Of a stretch of 64,000 bases of DNA, positions 1-14,300 are shown one piece after another. The stretch spans positions 1 through 64,000 of the forward strand of contig OZ037837.1 of NCBI GenBank assembly GCA_964035575.1, in the 5' to 3' direction. Every line of letters begins with the position of its first letter. The first letter of the stretch is position 1. A program made the position numbers and the translations under genes. The notes under the pieces are model-generated. The model saw only the letters and a program-made list of their open reading frames with translations, made no database searches and was not told where the DNA came from. Origin of the DNA: Rhynchopus sp. YZ270_cl-10. Lineage: Eukaryota > Euglenozoa > Diplonemea > Diplonemida > Diplonemidae.

Positions 1-2326
1 GCGGGTTTGCGGGTTTGCGGGTTTGCGGGTTTGCGGGTTTGCGGGTGGGGTTTGCGGGTTTGCGGGTTTGCGGGTTTGCGGGTTTGCGGGTTTGCGGGTT
101 TGCGGGTTTGCGGGTTTGCGGGTTTGCGGGTTTGCGGGTTTGCGGGTTTGCGGGTTTGCGGGTTTGCGGGGTTTGCGGGTTTGCGGGTTTGCGGGTTTGC
201 GGGTTTGCGGGTTTGCGGGTTTGCGGGTTTGCGGGTTTGCGGGTTTGCGGGTTTGCGGGTTTGCGGGTTTGCGGGTTTGCGGGTTTGCGGGTTTGCGGGT
301 TTGCGGGTTTGCGGGTTTGCGGGTTTGCGGGTTTGCGGGTTTGCGGGTTTGCGGGTTTGCGGGTTTGCGGGTTTGCGGGTTTGCGGGTTTGCGGGTTTGC
401 GGGTTTGCGGGTTTGCGGGTTTGCGGGTTTGCGGGTTTGCGGGTTTGCGGGTTTGCGGGTTTGCGGGTTTGCGGGTTTGCGGGTTTGCGGGTTTGCGGGT
501 TTGCGGGTTTGCGGGTTTGCGGGTTTGCGGGTTTGCGGGTTTGCGGGTTTGCGGGTTTGCGGGTTTGCGGGTTTGCGGGTTTGCGGGTTTGCGGGTTTGC
601 GGGTTTGCGGGTTTGCGGGTTTGCGGGTTTGCGGGTTTGCGGGTTTGCGGGTTTGCGGGTTTGCGGGTTTGCGGGTTTGCGGGTTTGCGGGTTTGCGGGT
701 TTGCGGGTTTGCGGGTTTGCGGGTTTGCGGGTTTGCGGGTTTGCGGGTTTGCGGGTTTGCGGGTTTGCGGGTTTGCGGGTTTGCGGGTTTGCGGGTTTGC
801 GGGTTTGCGGGTTTGCGGGTTTGCGGGTTTGCGGGTTTGCGGGTTTGCGGGTTTGCGGGTTTGCGGGTTTGCGGGTTTGCGGGTTTGCGGGTTTGCGGGT
901 TTGCGGGTTTGCGGGTTTGCGGGTTTGCGGGTTTGCGGGTTTGCGGGTTTGCGGGTTTGCGGGTTTGCGGGTTTGCGGGTTTGCGGGTTTGCGGGTTTGC
1001 GGGTTTGCGGGTTTGCGGGTTTGCGGGTTTGCGGGTTTGCGGGTTTGCGGGTTTGCGGGTTTGCGGGTTTGCGGGTTTGCGGGTTTGCGGGTTTGCGGGT
1101 TTGCGGGTTTGCGGGTTTGCGGGTTTGCGGGTTTGCGGGTTTGCGGGTTTGCGGGTTTGCGGGTTTGCGGGTTTGCGGGTTTGCGGGTTTGCGGGTTTGC
1201 GGGTTTGCGGGTTTGCGGGTTTGCGGGTTTGCGGGTTTGCGGGTTTGCGGGTTTGCGGGTTTGCGGGTTTGCGGGTTTGCGGGTTTGCGGGTTTGCGGGT
1301 TTGCGGGTTTGCGGGTTTGCGGGTTTGCGGGTTTGCGGGTTTGCGGGTTTGCGGGTTTGCGGGTTTGCGGGTTTGCGGGTTTGCGGGTTTGCGGGTTTGC
1401 GGGTTTGCGGGTTTGCGGGTTTGCGGGTTTGCGGGTTTGCGGGTTTGCGGGTTTGCGGGTTTGCGGGTTTGCGGGTTTGCGGGTTTGCGGGTTTGCGGGT
1501 TTGCGGGTTTGCGGGTTTGCGGGTTTGCGGGTTTGCGGGTTTGCGGGTTTGCGGGTTTGCGGGTTTGCGGGTTTGCGGGTTTGCGGGTTTGCGGGTTTGC
1601 GGGTTTGCGGGTTTGCGGGTTTGCGGGTTTGCGGGTTTGCGGGTTTGCGGGTTTGCGGGTTTGCGGGTTTGCGGGTTTGCGGGTTTGCGGGTTTGCGGGT
1701 TTGCGGGTTTGCGGGTTTGCGGGTTTGCGGGTTTGCGGGTTTGCGGGTTTGCGGGTTTGCGGGTTTGCGGGTTTGCGGGTTTGCGGGTTTGCGGGTTTGC
1801 GGGTTTGCGGGTTTGCGGGTTTGCGGGTTTGCGGGTTTGCGGGTTTGCGGGTTTGCGGGTTTGCGGGTTTGCGGGTTTGCGGGTTTGCGGGTTTGCGGGT
1901 TTGCGGGTTTGCGGGTTTGCGGGTTTGCGGGTTTGCGGGTTTGCGGGTTTGCGGGTTTGCGGGTTTGCGGGTTTGCGGGTTTGCGGGTTTGCGGGTTTGC
2001 GGGTTTGCGGGTTTGCGGGTTTGCGGGTTTGCGGGTTTGCGGGTTTGCGGGTTTGCGGGTTTGCGGGTTTGCGGGTTTGCGGGTTTGCGGGTTTGCGGGT
2101 TTGCGGGTTTGCGGGTTTGCGGGTTTGCGGGTTTGCGGGTTTGCGGGTTTGCGGGTTTGCGGGTTTGCGGGTTTGCGGGTTTGCGGGTTTGCGGGTTTGC
2201 GGGTTTGCGGGTTTGCGGGTTTGCGGGTTTGCGGGTTTGCGGGTTTGCGGGTTTGCGGGTTTGCGGGTTTGCGGGTTTGCGGGTTTGCGGGTTTGCGGGT
2301 TTGCGGGTTTGCGGGTTTACGGGTTT
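1..2326 (+). repeat. 8-bp G-rich tandem array (TTTGCGGG)n
   Basis: About 290 head-to-tail copies of an 8-bp unit run from the window edge to about 2326. I see only three irregularities: extra G-rich bases near 45-50, one extra G near 170, and a GCGGG to ACGGG change near 2319. The unit resembles a telomere repeat, but the G-rich strand is the plus strand at the left edge. A telomere here would read C-rich, so this is an interstitial array or satellite. All three plus frames are open because the period is 8 and the unit has no stop; I do not treat these as genes. The array runs directly into the GT-rich tract of the 530-bp satellite unit. Confidence 0.95.
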
Positions 2327-2390
2327 GGGTGTGGGTGTGGGTGGCGCACACCTCTAAAGTAAAAACTAAAAAACTAAGGTTTTTTAGAAT
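2327..2390 (+). repeat. partial 530-bp satellite unit (3' tail only)
   Basis: This is the GT-rich end and terminal hairpin of the satellite unit, joined on its left to the 8-bp array. The hairpin has a 9-bp stem CTAAAAAAC/GTTTTTTAG with loop TAAG, ending in AGAAT. Only the last about 65 bases of the unit are present, so the 8-bp array occupies the place where a GT tract of variable length sits in other copies. Confidence 0.85.
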
Positions 2391-5300
2391 TTAAATCTGA
2401 CCTGGAGTGTGCGTACTGTCCAGTTTCACTGCCCTGCCCAGATGTATGGCCGGCTGGTGGTGCCCTGCATGAAGTGGCTCTTCAGGCCAAAAAGTGGCCT
2501 GTTGAAAAGTGGTGTTTTTGTGGCAAACGCCAGCTGGTCTGAAGAGTGATCTGACCATATTACCCAGGTATAACTTGTACTCAAAAAATGAATTTGCGAA
2601 GGAATCTTGAACTTTTGACCACCACACATTATATGTGTTTTTAAGGCAAAAATGGCCGAAAAAGCTGATTTTTGGCCGAATGCCAAGTGTCATTAACATT
2701 CGGATTTTTTGATTAGGACTGTCTTAAAGTAGTTTTTCAGGCCTCAATATCTCCAAACAACACGACCAAAAAATGTACATTTTTTCTGATGTGCAACTAT
2801 TTTTTGTGTTTTTTGGTGTTTTCCGGTCTATGGTGAGGGTGGGTGTGTGTGTGTGTGGGTGTGGGTGTGGGTGGCGCACACCTCTAAAGTAAAAACTAAA
2901 AAACTAAGGTTTTTTAGAATTTAAATCTGACCTGGAGTGTGCGTACTGTCCAGTTTCACTGCCCTGCCCAGATGTATGGCCGGCTGGTGGTGCCCTGCAT
3001 GAAGTGGCTCTTCAGGCCAAAAAGTGGCCTGTTGAAAAGTGGTGTTTTTGTGGCAAACGCCAGCTGGTCTGAAGAGTGATCTGACCATATTACCCAGGTA
3101 TAACTTGTACTCAAAAAATGAATTTGCGAAGGAATCTTGAACTTTTGACCACCACACATTATATGTGTTTTTAAGGCAAAAATGGCCGAAAAAGCTGATT
3201 TTTGGCCGAATGCCAAGTGTCATTAACATTCGGATTTTTTGATTAGGACTGTCTTAAAGTAGTTTTTCAGGCCTCAATATCTCCAAACAACACGACCAAA
3301 AAATGTACATTTTTTCTGATGTGCAACTATTTTTTGTGTTTTTTGGTGTTTTCCGGTCTATGGTGAGGGTGGGTGTGTGTGTGTGTGGGTGTGGGTGTGG
3401 GTGGCGCACACCTCTAAAGTAAAAACTAAAAAACTAAGGTTTTTTAGAATTTAAATCTGACCTGGAGTGTGCGTACTGTCCAGTTTCACTGCCCTGCCCA
3501 GATGTATGGCCGGCTGGTGGTGCCCTGCATGAAGTGGCTCTTCAGGCCAAAAAGTGGCCTGTTGAAAAGTGGTGTTTTTGTGGCAAACGCCAGCTGGTCT
3601 GAAGAGTGATCTGACCATATTACCCAGGTATAACTTGTACTCAAAAAATGAATTTGCGAAGGAATCTTGAACTTTTGACCACCACACATTATATGTGTTT
3701 TTAAGGCAAAAATGGCCGAAAAAGCTGATTTTTGGCCGAATGCCAAGTGTCATTAACATTCGGATTTTTTGATTAGGACTGTCTTAAAGTAGTTTTTCAG
3801 GCCTCAATATCTCCAAACAACACGACCAAAAAATGTACATTTTTTCTGATGTGCAACTATTTTTTGTGTTTTTTGGTGTTTTCCGGTCTATGGTGAGGGT
3901 GGGTGTGTGTGTGTGTGGGTGTGGGTGTGGGTGGCGCACACCTCTAAAGTAAAAACTAAAAAACTAAGGTTTTTTAGAATTTAAATCTGACCTGGAGTGT
4001 GCGTACTGTCCAGTTTCACTGCCCTGCCCAGATGTATGGCCGGCTGGTGGTGCCCTGCATGAAGTGGCTCTTCAGGCCAAAAAGTGGCCTGTTGAAAAGT
4101 GGTGTTTTTGTGGCAAACGCCAGCTGGTCTGAAGAGTGATCTGACCATATTACCCAGGTATAACTTGTACTCAAAAAATGAATTTGCGAAGGAATCTTGA
4201 ACTTTTGACCACCACACATTATATGTGTTTTTAAGGCAAAAATGGCCGAAAAAGCTGATTTTTGGCCGAATGCCAAGTGTCATTAACATTCGGATTTTTT
4301 GATTAGGACTGTCTTAAAGTAGTTTTTCAGGCCTCAATATCTCCAAACAACACGACCAAAAAATGTACATTTTTTCTGATGTGCAACTATTTTTTGTGTT
4401 TTTTGGTGTTTTCCGGTCTATGGTGAGGGTGGGTGTGTGTGTGTGTGGGTGTGGGTGTGGGTGGCGCACACCTCTAAAGTAAAAACTAAAAAACTAAGGT
4501 TTTTTAGAATTTAAATCTGACCTGGAGTGTGCGTACTGTCCAGTTTCACTGCCCTGCCCAGATGTATGGCCGGCTGGTGGTGCCCTGCATGAAGTGGCTC
4601 TTCAGGCCAAAAAGTGGCCTGTTGAAAAGTGGTGTTTTTGTGGCAAACGCCAGCTGGTCTGAAGAGTGATCTGACCATATTACCCAGGTATAACTTGTAC
4701 TCAAAAAATGAATTTGCGAAGGAATCTTGAACTTTTGACCACCACACATTATATGTGTTTTTAAGGCAAAAATGGCCGAAAAAGCTGATTTTTGGCCGAA
4801 TGCCAAGTGTCATTAACATTCGGATTTTTTGATTAGGACTGTCTTAAAGTAGTTTTTCAGGCCTCAATATCTCCAAACAACACGACCAAAAAATGTACAT
4901 TTTTTCTGATGTGCAACTATTTTTTGTGTTTTTTGGTGTTTTCCGGTCTATGGTGAGGGTGGGTGTGTGTGTGTGTGGGTGTGGGTGTGGGTGGCGCACA
5001 CCTCTAAAGTAAAAACTAAAAAACTAAGGTTTTTTAGAATTTAAATCTGACCTGGAGTGTGCGTACTGTCCAGTTTCACTGCCCTGCCCAGATGTATGGC
5101 CGGCTGGTGGTGCCCTGCATGAAGTGGCTCTTCAGGCCAAAAAGTGGCCTGTTGAAAAGTGGTGTTTTTGTGGCAAACGCCAGCTGGTCTGAAGAGTGAT
5201 CTGACCATATTACCCAGGTATAACTTGTACTCAAAAAATGAATTTGCGAAGGAATCTTGAACTTTTGACCACCACACATTATATGTGTTTTTAAGGCAAA

Positions 5301-8300
5301 AATGGCCGAAAAAGCTGATTTTTGGCCGAATGCCAAGTGTCATTAACATTCGGATTTTTTGATTAGGACTGTCTTAAAGTAGTTTTTCAGGCCTCAATAT
5401 CTCCAAACAACACGACCAAAAAATGTACATTTTTTCTGATGTGCAACTATTTTTTGTGTTTTTTGGTGTTTTCCGGTCTATGGTGAGGGTGGGTGTGTGT
5501 GTGTGTGGGTGTGGGTGTGGGTGGCGCACACCTCTAAAGTAAAAACTAAAAAACTAAGGTTTTTTAGAATTTAAATCTGACCTGGAGTGTGCGTACTGTC
5601 CAGTTTCACTGCCCTGCCCAGATGTATGGCCGGCTGGTGGTGCCCTGCATGAAGTGGCTCTTCAGGCCAAAAAGTGGCCTGTTGAAAAGTGGTGTTTTTG
5701 TGGCAAACGCCAGCTGGTCTGAAGAGTGATCTGACCATATTACCCAGGTATAACTTGTACTCAAAAAATGAATTTGCGAAGGAATCTTGAACTTTTGACC
5801 ACCACACATTATATGTGTTTTTAAGGCAAAAATGGCCGAAAAAGCTGATTTTTGGCCGAATGCCAAGTGTCATTAACATTCGGATTTTTTGATTAGGACT
5901 GTCTTAAAGTAGTTTTTCAGGCCTCAATATCTCCAAACAACACGACCAAAAAATGTACATTTTTTCTGATGTGCAACTATTTTTTGTGTTTTTTGGTGTT
6001 TTCCGGTCTATGGTGAGGGTGGGTGTGTGTGTGTGTGGGTGTGGGTGTGGGTGGCGCACACCTCTAAAGTAAAAACTAAAAAACTAAGGTTTTTTAGAAT
6101 TTAAATCTGACCTGGAGTGTGCGTACTGTCCAGTTTCACTGCCCTGCCCAGATGTATGGCCGGCTGGTGGTGCCCTGCATGAAGTGGCTCTTCAGGCCAA
6201 AAAGTGGCCTGTTGAAAAGTGGTGTTTTTGTGGCAAACGCCAGCTGGTCTGAAGAGTGATCTGACCATATTACCCAGGTATAACTTGTACTCAAAAAATG
6301 AATTTGCGAAGGAATCTTGAACTTTTGACCACCACACATTATATGTGTTTTTAAGGCAAAAATGGCCGAAAAAGCTGATTTTTGGCCGAATGCCAAGTGT
6401 CATTAACATTCGGATTTTTTGATTAGGACTGTCTTAAAGTAGTTTTTCAGGCCTCAATATCTCCAAACAACACGACCAAAAAATGTACATTTTTTCTGAT
6501 GTGCAACTATTTTTTGTGTTTTTTGGTGTTTTCCGGTCTATGGTGAGGGTGGGTGTGTGTGTGTGTGGGTGTGGGTGTGGGTGGCGCACACCTCTAAAGT
6601 AAAAACTAAAAAACTAAGGTTTTTTAGAATTTAAATCTGACCTGGAGTGTGCGTACTGTCCAGTTTCACTGCCCTGCCCAGATGTATGGCCGGCTGGTGG
6701 TGCCCTGCATGAAGTGGCTCTTCAGGCCAAAAAGTGGCCTGTTGAAAAGTGGTGTTTTTGTGGCAAACGCCAGCTGGTCTGAAGAGTGATCTGACCATAT
6801 TACCCAGGTATAACTTGTACTCAAAAAATGAATTTGCGAAGGAATCTTGAACTTTTGACCACCACACATTATATGTGTTTTTAAGGCAAAAATGGCCGAA
6901 AAAGCTGATTTTTGGCCGAATGCCAAGTGTCATTAACATTCGGATTTTTTGATTAGGACTGTCTTAAAGTAGTTTTTCAGGCCTCAATATCTCCAAACAA
7001 CACGACCAAAAAATGTACATTTTTTCTGATGTGCAACTATTTTTTGTGTTTTTTGGTGTTTTCCGGTCTATGGTGAGGGTGGGTGTGTGTGTGTGTGGGT
7101 GTGGGTGTGGGTGGCGCACACCTCTAAAGTAAAAACTAAAAAACTAAGGTTTTTTAGAATTTAAATCTGACCTGGAGTGTGCGTACTGTCCAGTTTCACT
7201 GCCCTGCCCAGATGTATGGCCGGCTGGTGGTGCCCTGCATGAAGTGGCTCTTCAGGCCAAAAAGTGGCCTGTTGAAAAGTGGTGTTTTTGTGGCAAACGC
7301 CAGCTGGTCTGAAGAGTGATCTGACCATATTACCCAGGTATAACTTGTACTCAAAAAATGAATTTGCGAAGGAATCTTGAACTTTTGACCACCACACATT
7401 ATATGTGTTTTTAAGGCAAAAATGGCCGAAAAAGCTGATTTTTGGCCGAATGCCAAGTGTCATTAACATTCGGATTTTTTGATTAGGACTGTCTTAAAGT
7501 AGTTTTTCAGGCCTCAATATCTCCAAACAACACGACCAAAAAATGTACATTTTTTCTGATGTGCAACTATTTTTTGTGTTTTTTGGTGTTTTCCGGTCTA
7601 TGGTGAGGGTGGGTGTGTGTGTGTGTGGGTGTGGGTGTGGGTGGCGCACACCTCTAAAGTAAAAACTAAAAAACTAAGGTTTTTTAGAATTTAAATCTGA
7701 CCTGGAGTGTGCGTACTGTCCAGTTTCACTGCCCTGCCCAGATGTATGGCCGGCTGGTGGTGCCCTGCATGAAGTGGCTCTTCAGGCCAAAAAGTGGCCT
7801 GTTGAAAAGTGGTGTTTTTGTGGCAAACGCCAGCTGGTCTGAAGAGTGATCTGACCATATTACCCAGGTATAACTTGTACTCAAAAAATGAATTTGCGAA
7901 GGAATCTTGAACTTTTGACCACCACACATTATATGTGTTTTTAAGGCAAAAATGGCCGAAAAAGCTGATTTTTGGCCGAATGCCAAGTGTCATTAACATT
8001 CGGATTTTTTGATTAGGACTGTCTTAAAGTAGTTTTTCAGGCCTCAATATCTCCAAACAACACGACCAAAAAATGTACATTTTTTCTGATGTGCAACTAT
8101 TTTTTGTGTTTTTTGGTGTTTTCCGGTCTATGGTGAGGGTGGGTGTGTGTGTGTGTGGGTGTGGGTGTGGGTGGCGCACACCTCTAAAGTAAAAACTAAA
8201 AAACTAAGGTTTTTTAGAATTTAAATCTGACCTGGAGTGTGCGTACTGTCCAGTTTCACTGCCCTGCCCAGATGTATGGCCGGCTGGTGGTGCCCTGCAT

Positions 8301-11300
8301 GAAGTGGCTCTTCAGGCCAAAAAGTGGCCTGTTGAAAAGTGGTGTTTTTGTGGCAAACGCCAGCTGGTCTGAAGAGTGATCTGACCATATTACCCAGGTA
8401 TAACTTGTACTCAAAAAATGAATTTGCGAAGGAATCTTGAACTTTTGACCACCACACATTATATGTGTTTTTAAGGCAAAAATGGCCGAAAAAGCTGATT
8501 TTTGGCCGAATGCCAAGTGTCATTAACATTCGGATTTTTTGATTAGGACTGTCTTAAAGTAGTTTTTCAGGCCTCAATATCTCCAAACAACACGACCAAA
8601 AAATGTACATTTTTTCTGATGTGCAACTATTTTTTGTGTTTTTTGGTGTTTTCCGGTCTATGGTGAGGGTGGGTGTGTGTGTGTGTGGGTGTGGGTGTGG
8701 GTGGCGCACACCTCTAAAGTAAAAACTAAAAAACTAAGGTTTTTTAGAATTTAAATCTGACCTGGAGTGTGCGTACTGTCCAGTTTCACTGCCCTGCCCA
8801 GATGTATGGCCGGCTGGTGGTGCCCTGCATGAAGTGGCTCTTCAGGCCAAAAAGTGGCCTGTTGAAAAGTGGTGTTTTTGTGGCAAACGCCAGCTGGTCT
8901 GAAGAGTGATCTGACCATATTACCCAGGTATAACTTGTACTCAAAAAATGAATTTGCGAAGGAATCTTGAACTTTTGACCACCACACATTATATGTGTTT
9001 TTAAGGCAAAAATGGCCGAAAAAGCTGATTTTTGGCCGAATGCCAAGTGTCATTAACATTCGGATTTTTTGATTAGGACTGTCTTAAAGTAGTTTTTCAG
9101 GCCTCAATATCTCCAAACAACACGACCAAAAAATGTACATTTTTTCTGATGTGCAACTATTTTTTGTGTTTTTTGGTGTTTTCCGGTCTATGGTGAGGGT
9201 GGGTGTGTGTGTGTGTGGGTGTGGGTGTGGGTGGCGCACACCTCTAAAGTAAAAACTAAAAAACTAAGGTTTTTTAGAATTTAAATCTGACCTGGAGTGT
9301 GCGTACTGTCCAGTTTCACTGCCCTGCCCAGATGTATGGCCGGCTGGTGGTGCCCTGCATGAAGTGGCTCTTCAGGCCAAAAAGTGGCCTGTTGAAAAGT
9401 GGTGTTTTTGTGGCAAACGCCAGCTGGTCTGAAGAGTGATCTGACCATATTACCCAGGTATAACTTGTACTCAAAAAATGAATTTGCGAAGGAATCTTGA
9501 ACTTTTGACCACCACACATTATATGTGTTTTTAAGGCAAAAATGGCCGAAAAAGCTGATTTTTGGCCGAATGCCAAGTGTCATTAACATTCGGATTTTTT
9601 GATTAGGACTGTCTTAAAGTAGTTTTTCAGGCCTCAATATCTCCAAACAACACGACCAAAAAATGTACATTTTTTCTGATGTGCAACTATTTTTTGTGTT
9701 TTTTGGTGTTTTCCGGTCTATGGTGAGGGTGGGTGTGTGTGTGTGTGGGTGTGGGTGTGGGTGGCGCACACCTCTAAAGTAAAAACTAAAAAACTAAGGT
9801 TTTTTAGAATTTAAATCTGACCTGGAGTGTGCGTACTGTCCAGTTTCACTGCCCTGCCCAGATGTATGGCCGGCTGGTGGTGCCCTGCATGAAGTGGCTC
9901 TTCAGGCCAAAAAGTGGCCTGTTGAAAAGTGGTGTTTTTGTGGCAAACGCCAGCTGGTCTGAAGAGTGATCTGACCATATTACCCAGGTATAACTTGTAC
10001 TCAAAAAATGAATTTGCGAAGGAATCTTGAACTTTTGACCACCACACATTATATGTGTTTTTAAGGCAAAAATGGCCGAAAAAGCTGATTTTTGGCCGAA
10101 TGCCAAGTGTCATTAACATTCGGATTTTTTGATTAGGACTGTCTTAAAGTAGTTTTTCAGGCCTCAATATCTCCAAACAACACGACCAAAAAATGTACAT
10201 TTTTTCTGATGTGCAACTATTTTTTGTGTTTTTTGGTGTTTTCCGGTCTATGGTGAGGGTGGGTGTGTGTGTGTGTGGGTGTGGGTGTGGGTGGCGCACA
10301 CCTCTAAAGTAAAAACTAAAAAACTAAGGTTTTTTAGAATTTAAATCTGACCTGGAGTGTGCGTACTGTCCAGTTTCACTGCCCTGCCCAGATGTATGGC
10401 CGGCTGGTGGTGCCCTGCATGAAGTGGCTCTTCAGGCCAAAAAGTGGCCTGTTGAAAAGTGGTGTTTTTGTGGCAAACGCCAGCTGGTCTGAAGAGTGAT
10501 CTGACCATATTACCCAGGTATAACTTGTACTCAAAAAATGAATTTGCGAAGGAATCTTGAACTTTTGACCACCACACATTATATGTGTTTTTAAGGCAAA
10601 AATGGCCGAAAAAGCTGATTTTTGGCCGAATGCCAAGTGTCATTAACATTCGGATTTTTTGATTAGGACTGTCTTAAAGTAGTTTTTCAGGCCTCAATAT
10701 CTCCAAACAACACGACCAAAAAATGTACATTTTTTCTGATGTGCAACTATTTTTTGTGTTTTTTGGTGTTTTCCGGTCTATGGTGAGGGTGGGTGTGTGT
10801 GTGTGTGGGTGTGGGTGTGGGTGGCGCACACCTCTAAAGTAAAAACTAAAAAACTAAGGTTTTTTAGAATTTAAATCTGACCTGGAGTGTGCGTACTGTC
10901 CAGTTTCACTGCCCTGCCCAGATGTATGGCCGGCTGGTGGTGCCCTGCATGAAGTGGCTCTTCAGGCCAAAAAGTGGCCTGTTGAAAAGTGGTGTTTTTG
11001 TGGCAAACGCCAGCTGGTCTGAAGAGTGATCTGACCATATTACCCAGGTATAACTTGTACTCAAAAAATGAATTTGCGAAGGAATCTTGAACTTTTGACC
11101 ACCACACATTATATGTGTTTTTAAGGCAAAAATGGCCGAAAAAGCTGATTTTTGGCCGAATGCCAAGTGTCATTAACATTCGGATTTTTTGATTAGGACT
11201 GTCTTAAAGTAGTTTTTCAGGCCTCAATATCTCCAAACAACACGACCAAAAAATGTACATTTTTTCTGATGTGCAACTATTTTTTGTGTTTTTTGGTGTT

Positions 11301-14300
11301 TTCCGGTCTATGGTGAGGGTGGGTGTGTGTGTGTGTGGGTGTGGGTGTGGGTGGCGCACACCTCTAAAGTAAAAACTAAAAAACTAAGGTTTTTTAGAAT
11401 TTAAATCTGACCTGGAGTGTGCGTACTGTCCAGTTTCACTGCCCTGCCCAGATGTATGGCCGGCTGGTGGTGCCCTGCATGAAGTGGCTCTTCAGGCCAA
11501 AAAGTGGCCTGTTGAAAAGTGGTGTTTTTGTGGCAAACGCCAGCTGGTCTGAAGAGTGATCTGACCATATTACCCAGGTATAACTTGTACTCAAAAAATG
11601 AATTTGCGAAGGAATCTTGAACTTTTGACCACCACACATTATATGTGTTTTTAAGGCAAAAATGGCCGAAAAAGCTGATTTTTGGCCGAATGCCAAGTGT
11701 CATTAACATTCGGATTTTTTGATTAGGACTGTCTTAAAGTAGTTTTTCAGGCCTCAATATCTCCAAACAACACGACCAAAAAATGTACATTTTTTCTGAT
11801 GTGCAACTATTTTTTGTGTTTTTTGGTGTTTTCCGGTCTATGGTGAGGGTGGGTGTGTGTGTGTGTGGGTGTGGGTGTGGGTGGCGCACACCTCTAAAGT
11901 AAAAACTAAAAAACTAAGGTTTTTTAGAATTTAAATCTGACCTGGAGTGTGCGTACTGTCCAGTTTCACTGCCCTGCCCAGATGTATGGCCGGCTGGTGG
12001 TGCCCTGCATGAAGTGGCTCTTCAGGCCAAAAAGTGGCCTGTTGAAAAGTGGTGTTTTTGTGGCAAACGCCAGCTGGTCTGAAGAGTGATCTGACCATAT
12101 TACCCAGGTATAACTTGTACTCAAAAAATGAATTTGCGAAGGAATCTTGAACTTTTGACCACCACACATTATATGTGTTTTTAAGGCAAAAATGGCCGAA
12201 AAAGCTGATTTTTGGCCGAATGCCAAGTGTCATTAACATTCGGATTTTTTGATTAGGACTGTCTTAAAGTAGTTTTTCAGGCCTCAATATCTCCAAACAA
12301 CACGACCAAAAAATGTACATTTTTTCTGATGTGCAACTATTTTTTGTGTTTTTTGGTGTTTTCCGGTCTATGGTGAGGGTGGGTGTGTGTGTGTGTGGGT
12401 GTGGGTGTGGGTGGCGCACACCTCTAAAGTAAAAACTAAAAAACTAAGGTTTTTTAGAATTTAAATCTGACCTGGAGTGTGCGTACTGTCCAGTTTCACT
12501 GCCCTGCCCAGATGTATGGCCGGCTGGTGGTGCCCTGCATGAAGTGGCTCTTCAGGCCAAAAAGTGGCCTGTTGAAAAGTGGTGTTTTTGTGGCAAACGC
12601 CAGCTGGTCTGAAGAGTGATCTGACCATATTACCCAGGTATAACTTGTACTCAAAAAATGAATTTGCGAAGGAATCTTGAACTTTTGACCACCACACATT
12701 ATATGTGTTTTTAAGGCAAAAATGGCCGAAAAAGCTGATTTTTGGCCGAATGCCAAGTGTCATTAACATTCGGATTTTTTGATTAGGACTGTCTTAAAGT
12801 AGTTTTTCAGGCCTCAATATCTCCAAACAACACGACCAAAAAATGTACATTTTTTCTGATGTGCAACTATTTTTTGTGTTTTTTGGTGTTTTCCGGTCTA
12901 TGGTGAGGGTGGGTGTGTGTGTGTGTGGGTGTGGGTGTGGGTGGCGCACACCTCTAAAGTAAAAACTAAAAAACTAAGGTTTTTTAGAATTTAAATCTGA
13001 CCTGGAGTGTGCGTACTGTCCAGTTTCACTGCCCTGCCCAGATGTATGGCCGGCTGGTGGTGCCCTGCATGAAGTGGCTCTTCAGGCCAAAAAGTGGCCT
13101 GTTGAAAAGTGGTGTTTTTGTGGCAAACGCCAGCTGGTCTGAAGAGTGATCTGACCATATTACCCAGGTATAACTTGTACTCAAAAAATGAATTTGCGAA
13201 GGAATCTTGAACTTTTGACCACCACACATTATATGTGTTTTTAAGGCAAAAATGGCCGAAAAAGCTGATTTTTGGCCGAATGCCAAGTGTCATTAACATT
13301 CGGATTTTTTGATTAGGACTGTCTTAAAGTAGTTTTTCAGGCCTCAATATCTCCAAACAACACGACCAAAAAATGTACATTTTTTCTGATGTGCAACTAT
13401 TTTTTGTGTTTTTTGGTGTTTTCCGGTCTATGGTGAGGGTGGGTGTGTGTGTGTGTGGGTGTGGGTGTGGGTGGCGCACACCTCTAAAGTAAAAACTAAA
13501 AAACTAAGGTTTTTTAGAATTTAAATCTGACCTGGAGTGTGCGTACTGTCCAGTTTCACTGCCCTGCCCAGATGTATGGCCGGCTGGTGGTGCCCTGCAT
13601 GAAGTGGCTCTTCAGGCCAAAAAGTGGCCTGTTGAAAAGTGGTGTTTTTGTGGCAAACGCCAGCTGGTCTGAAGAGTGATCTGACCATATTACCCAGGTA
13701 TAACTTGTACTCAAAAAATGAATTTGCGAAGGAATCTTGAACTTTTGACCACCACACATTATATGTGTTTTTAAGGCAAAAATGGCCGAAAAAGCTGATT
13801 TTTGGCCGAATGCCAAGTGTCATTAACATTCGGATTTTTTGATTAGGACTGTCTTAAAGTAGTTTTTCAGGCCTCAATATCTCCAAACAACACGACCAAA
13901 AAATGTACATTTTTTCTGATGTGCAACTATTTTTTGTGTTTTTTGGTGTTTTCCGGTCTATGGTGAGGGTGGGTGTGTGTGTGTGTGGGTGTGGGTGTGG
14001 GTGGCGCACACCTCTAAAGTAAAAACTAAAAAACTAAGGTTTTTTAGAATTTAAATCTGACCTGGAGTGTGCGTACTGTCCAGTTTCACTGCCCTGCCCA
14101 GATGTATGGCCGGCTGGTGGTGCCCTGCATGAAGTGGCTCTTCAGGCCAAAAAGTGGCCTGTTGAAAAGTGGTGTTTTTGTGGCAAACGCCAGCTGGTCT
14201 GAAGAGTGATCTGACCATATTACCCAGGTATAACTTGTACTCAAAAAATGAATTTGCGAAGGAATCTTGAACTTTTGACCACCACACATTATATGTGTTT

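Noticed and set aside
1-2326. Chromosome-end telomere
   Set aside because: The G-rich strand runs away from, not toward, the left edge. The known euglenozoan telomere unit is TTAGGG, and the array merges into satellite.
7-2394. Three overlapping frames of about 780-795 codons encoding CGFAGLRV repeats
   Set aside because: An 8-bp stop-free repeat keeps every plus frame open automatically. There is no start context, domain or variation to suggest coding.
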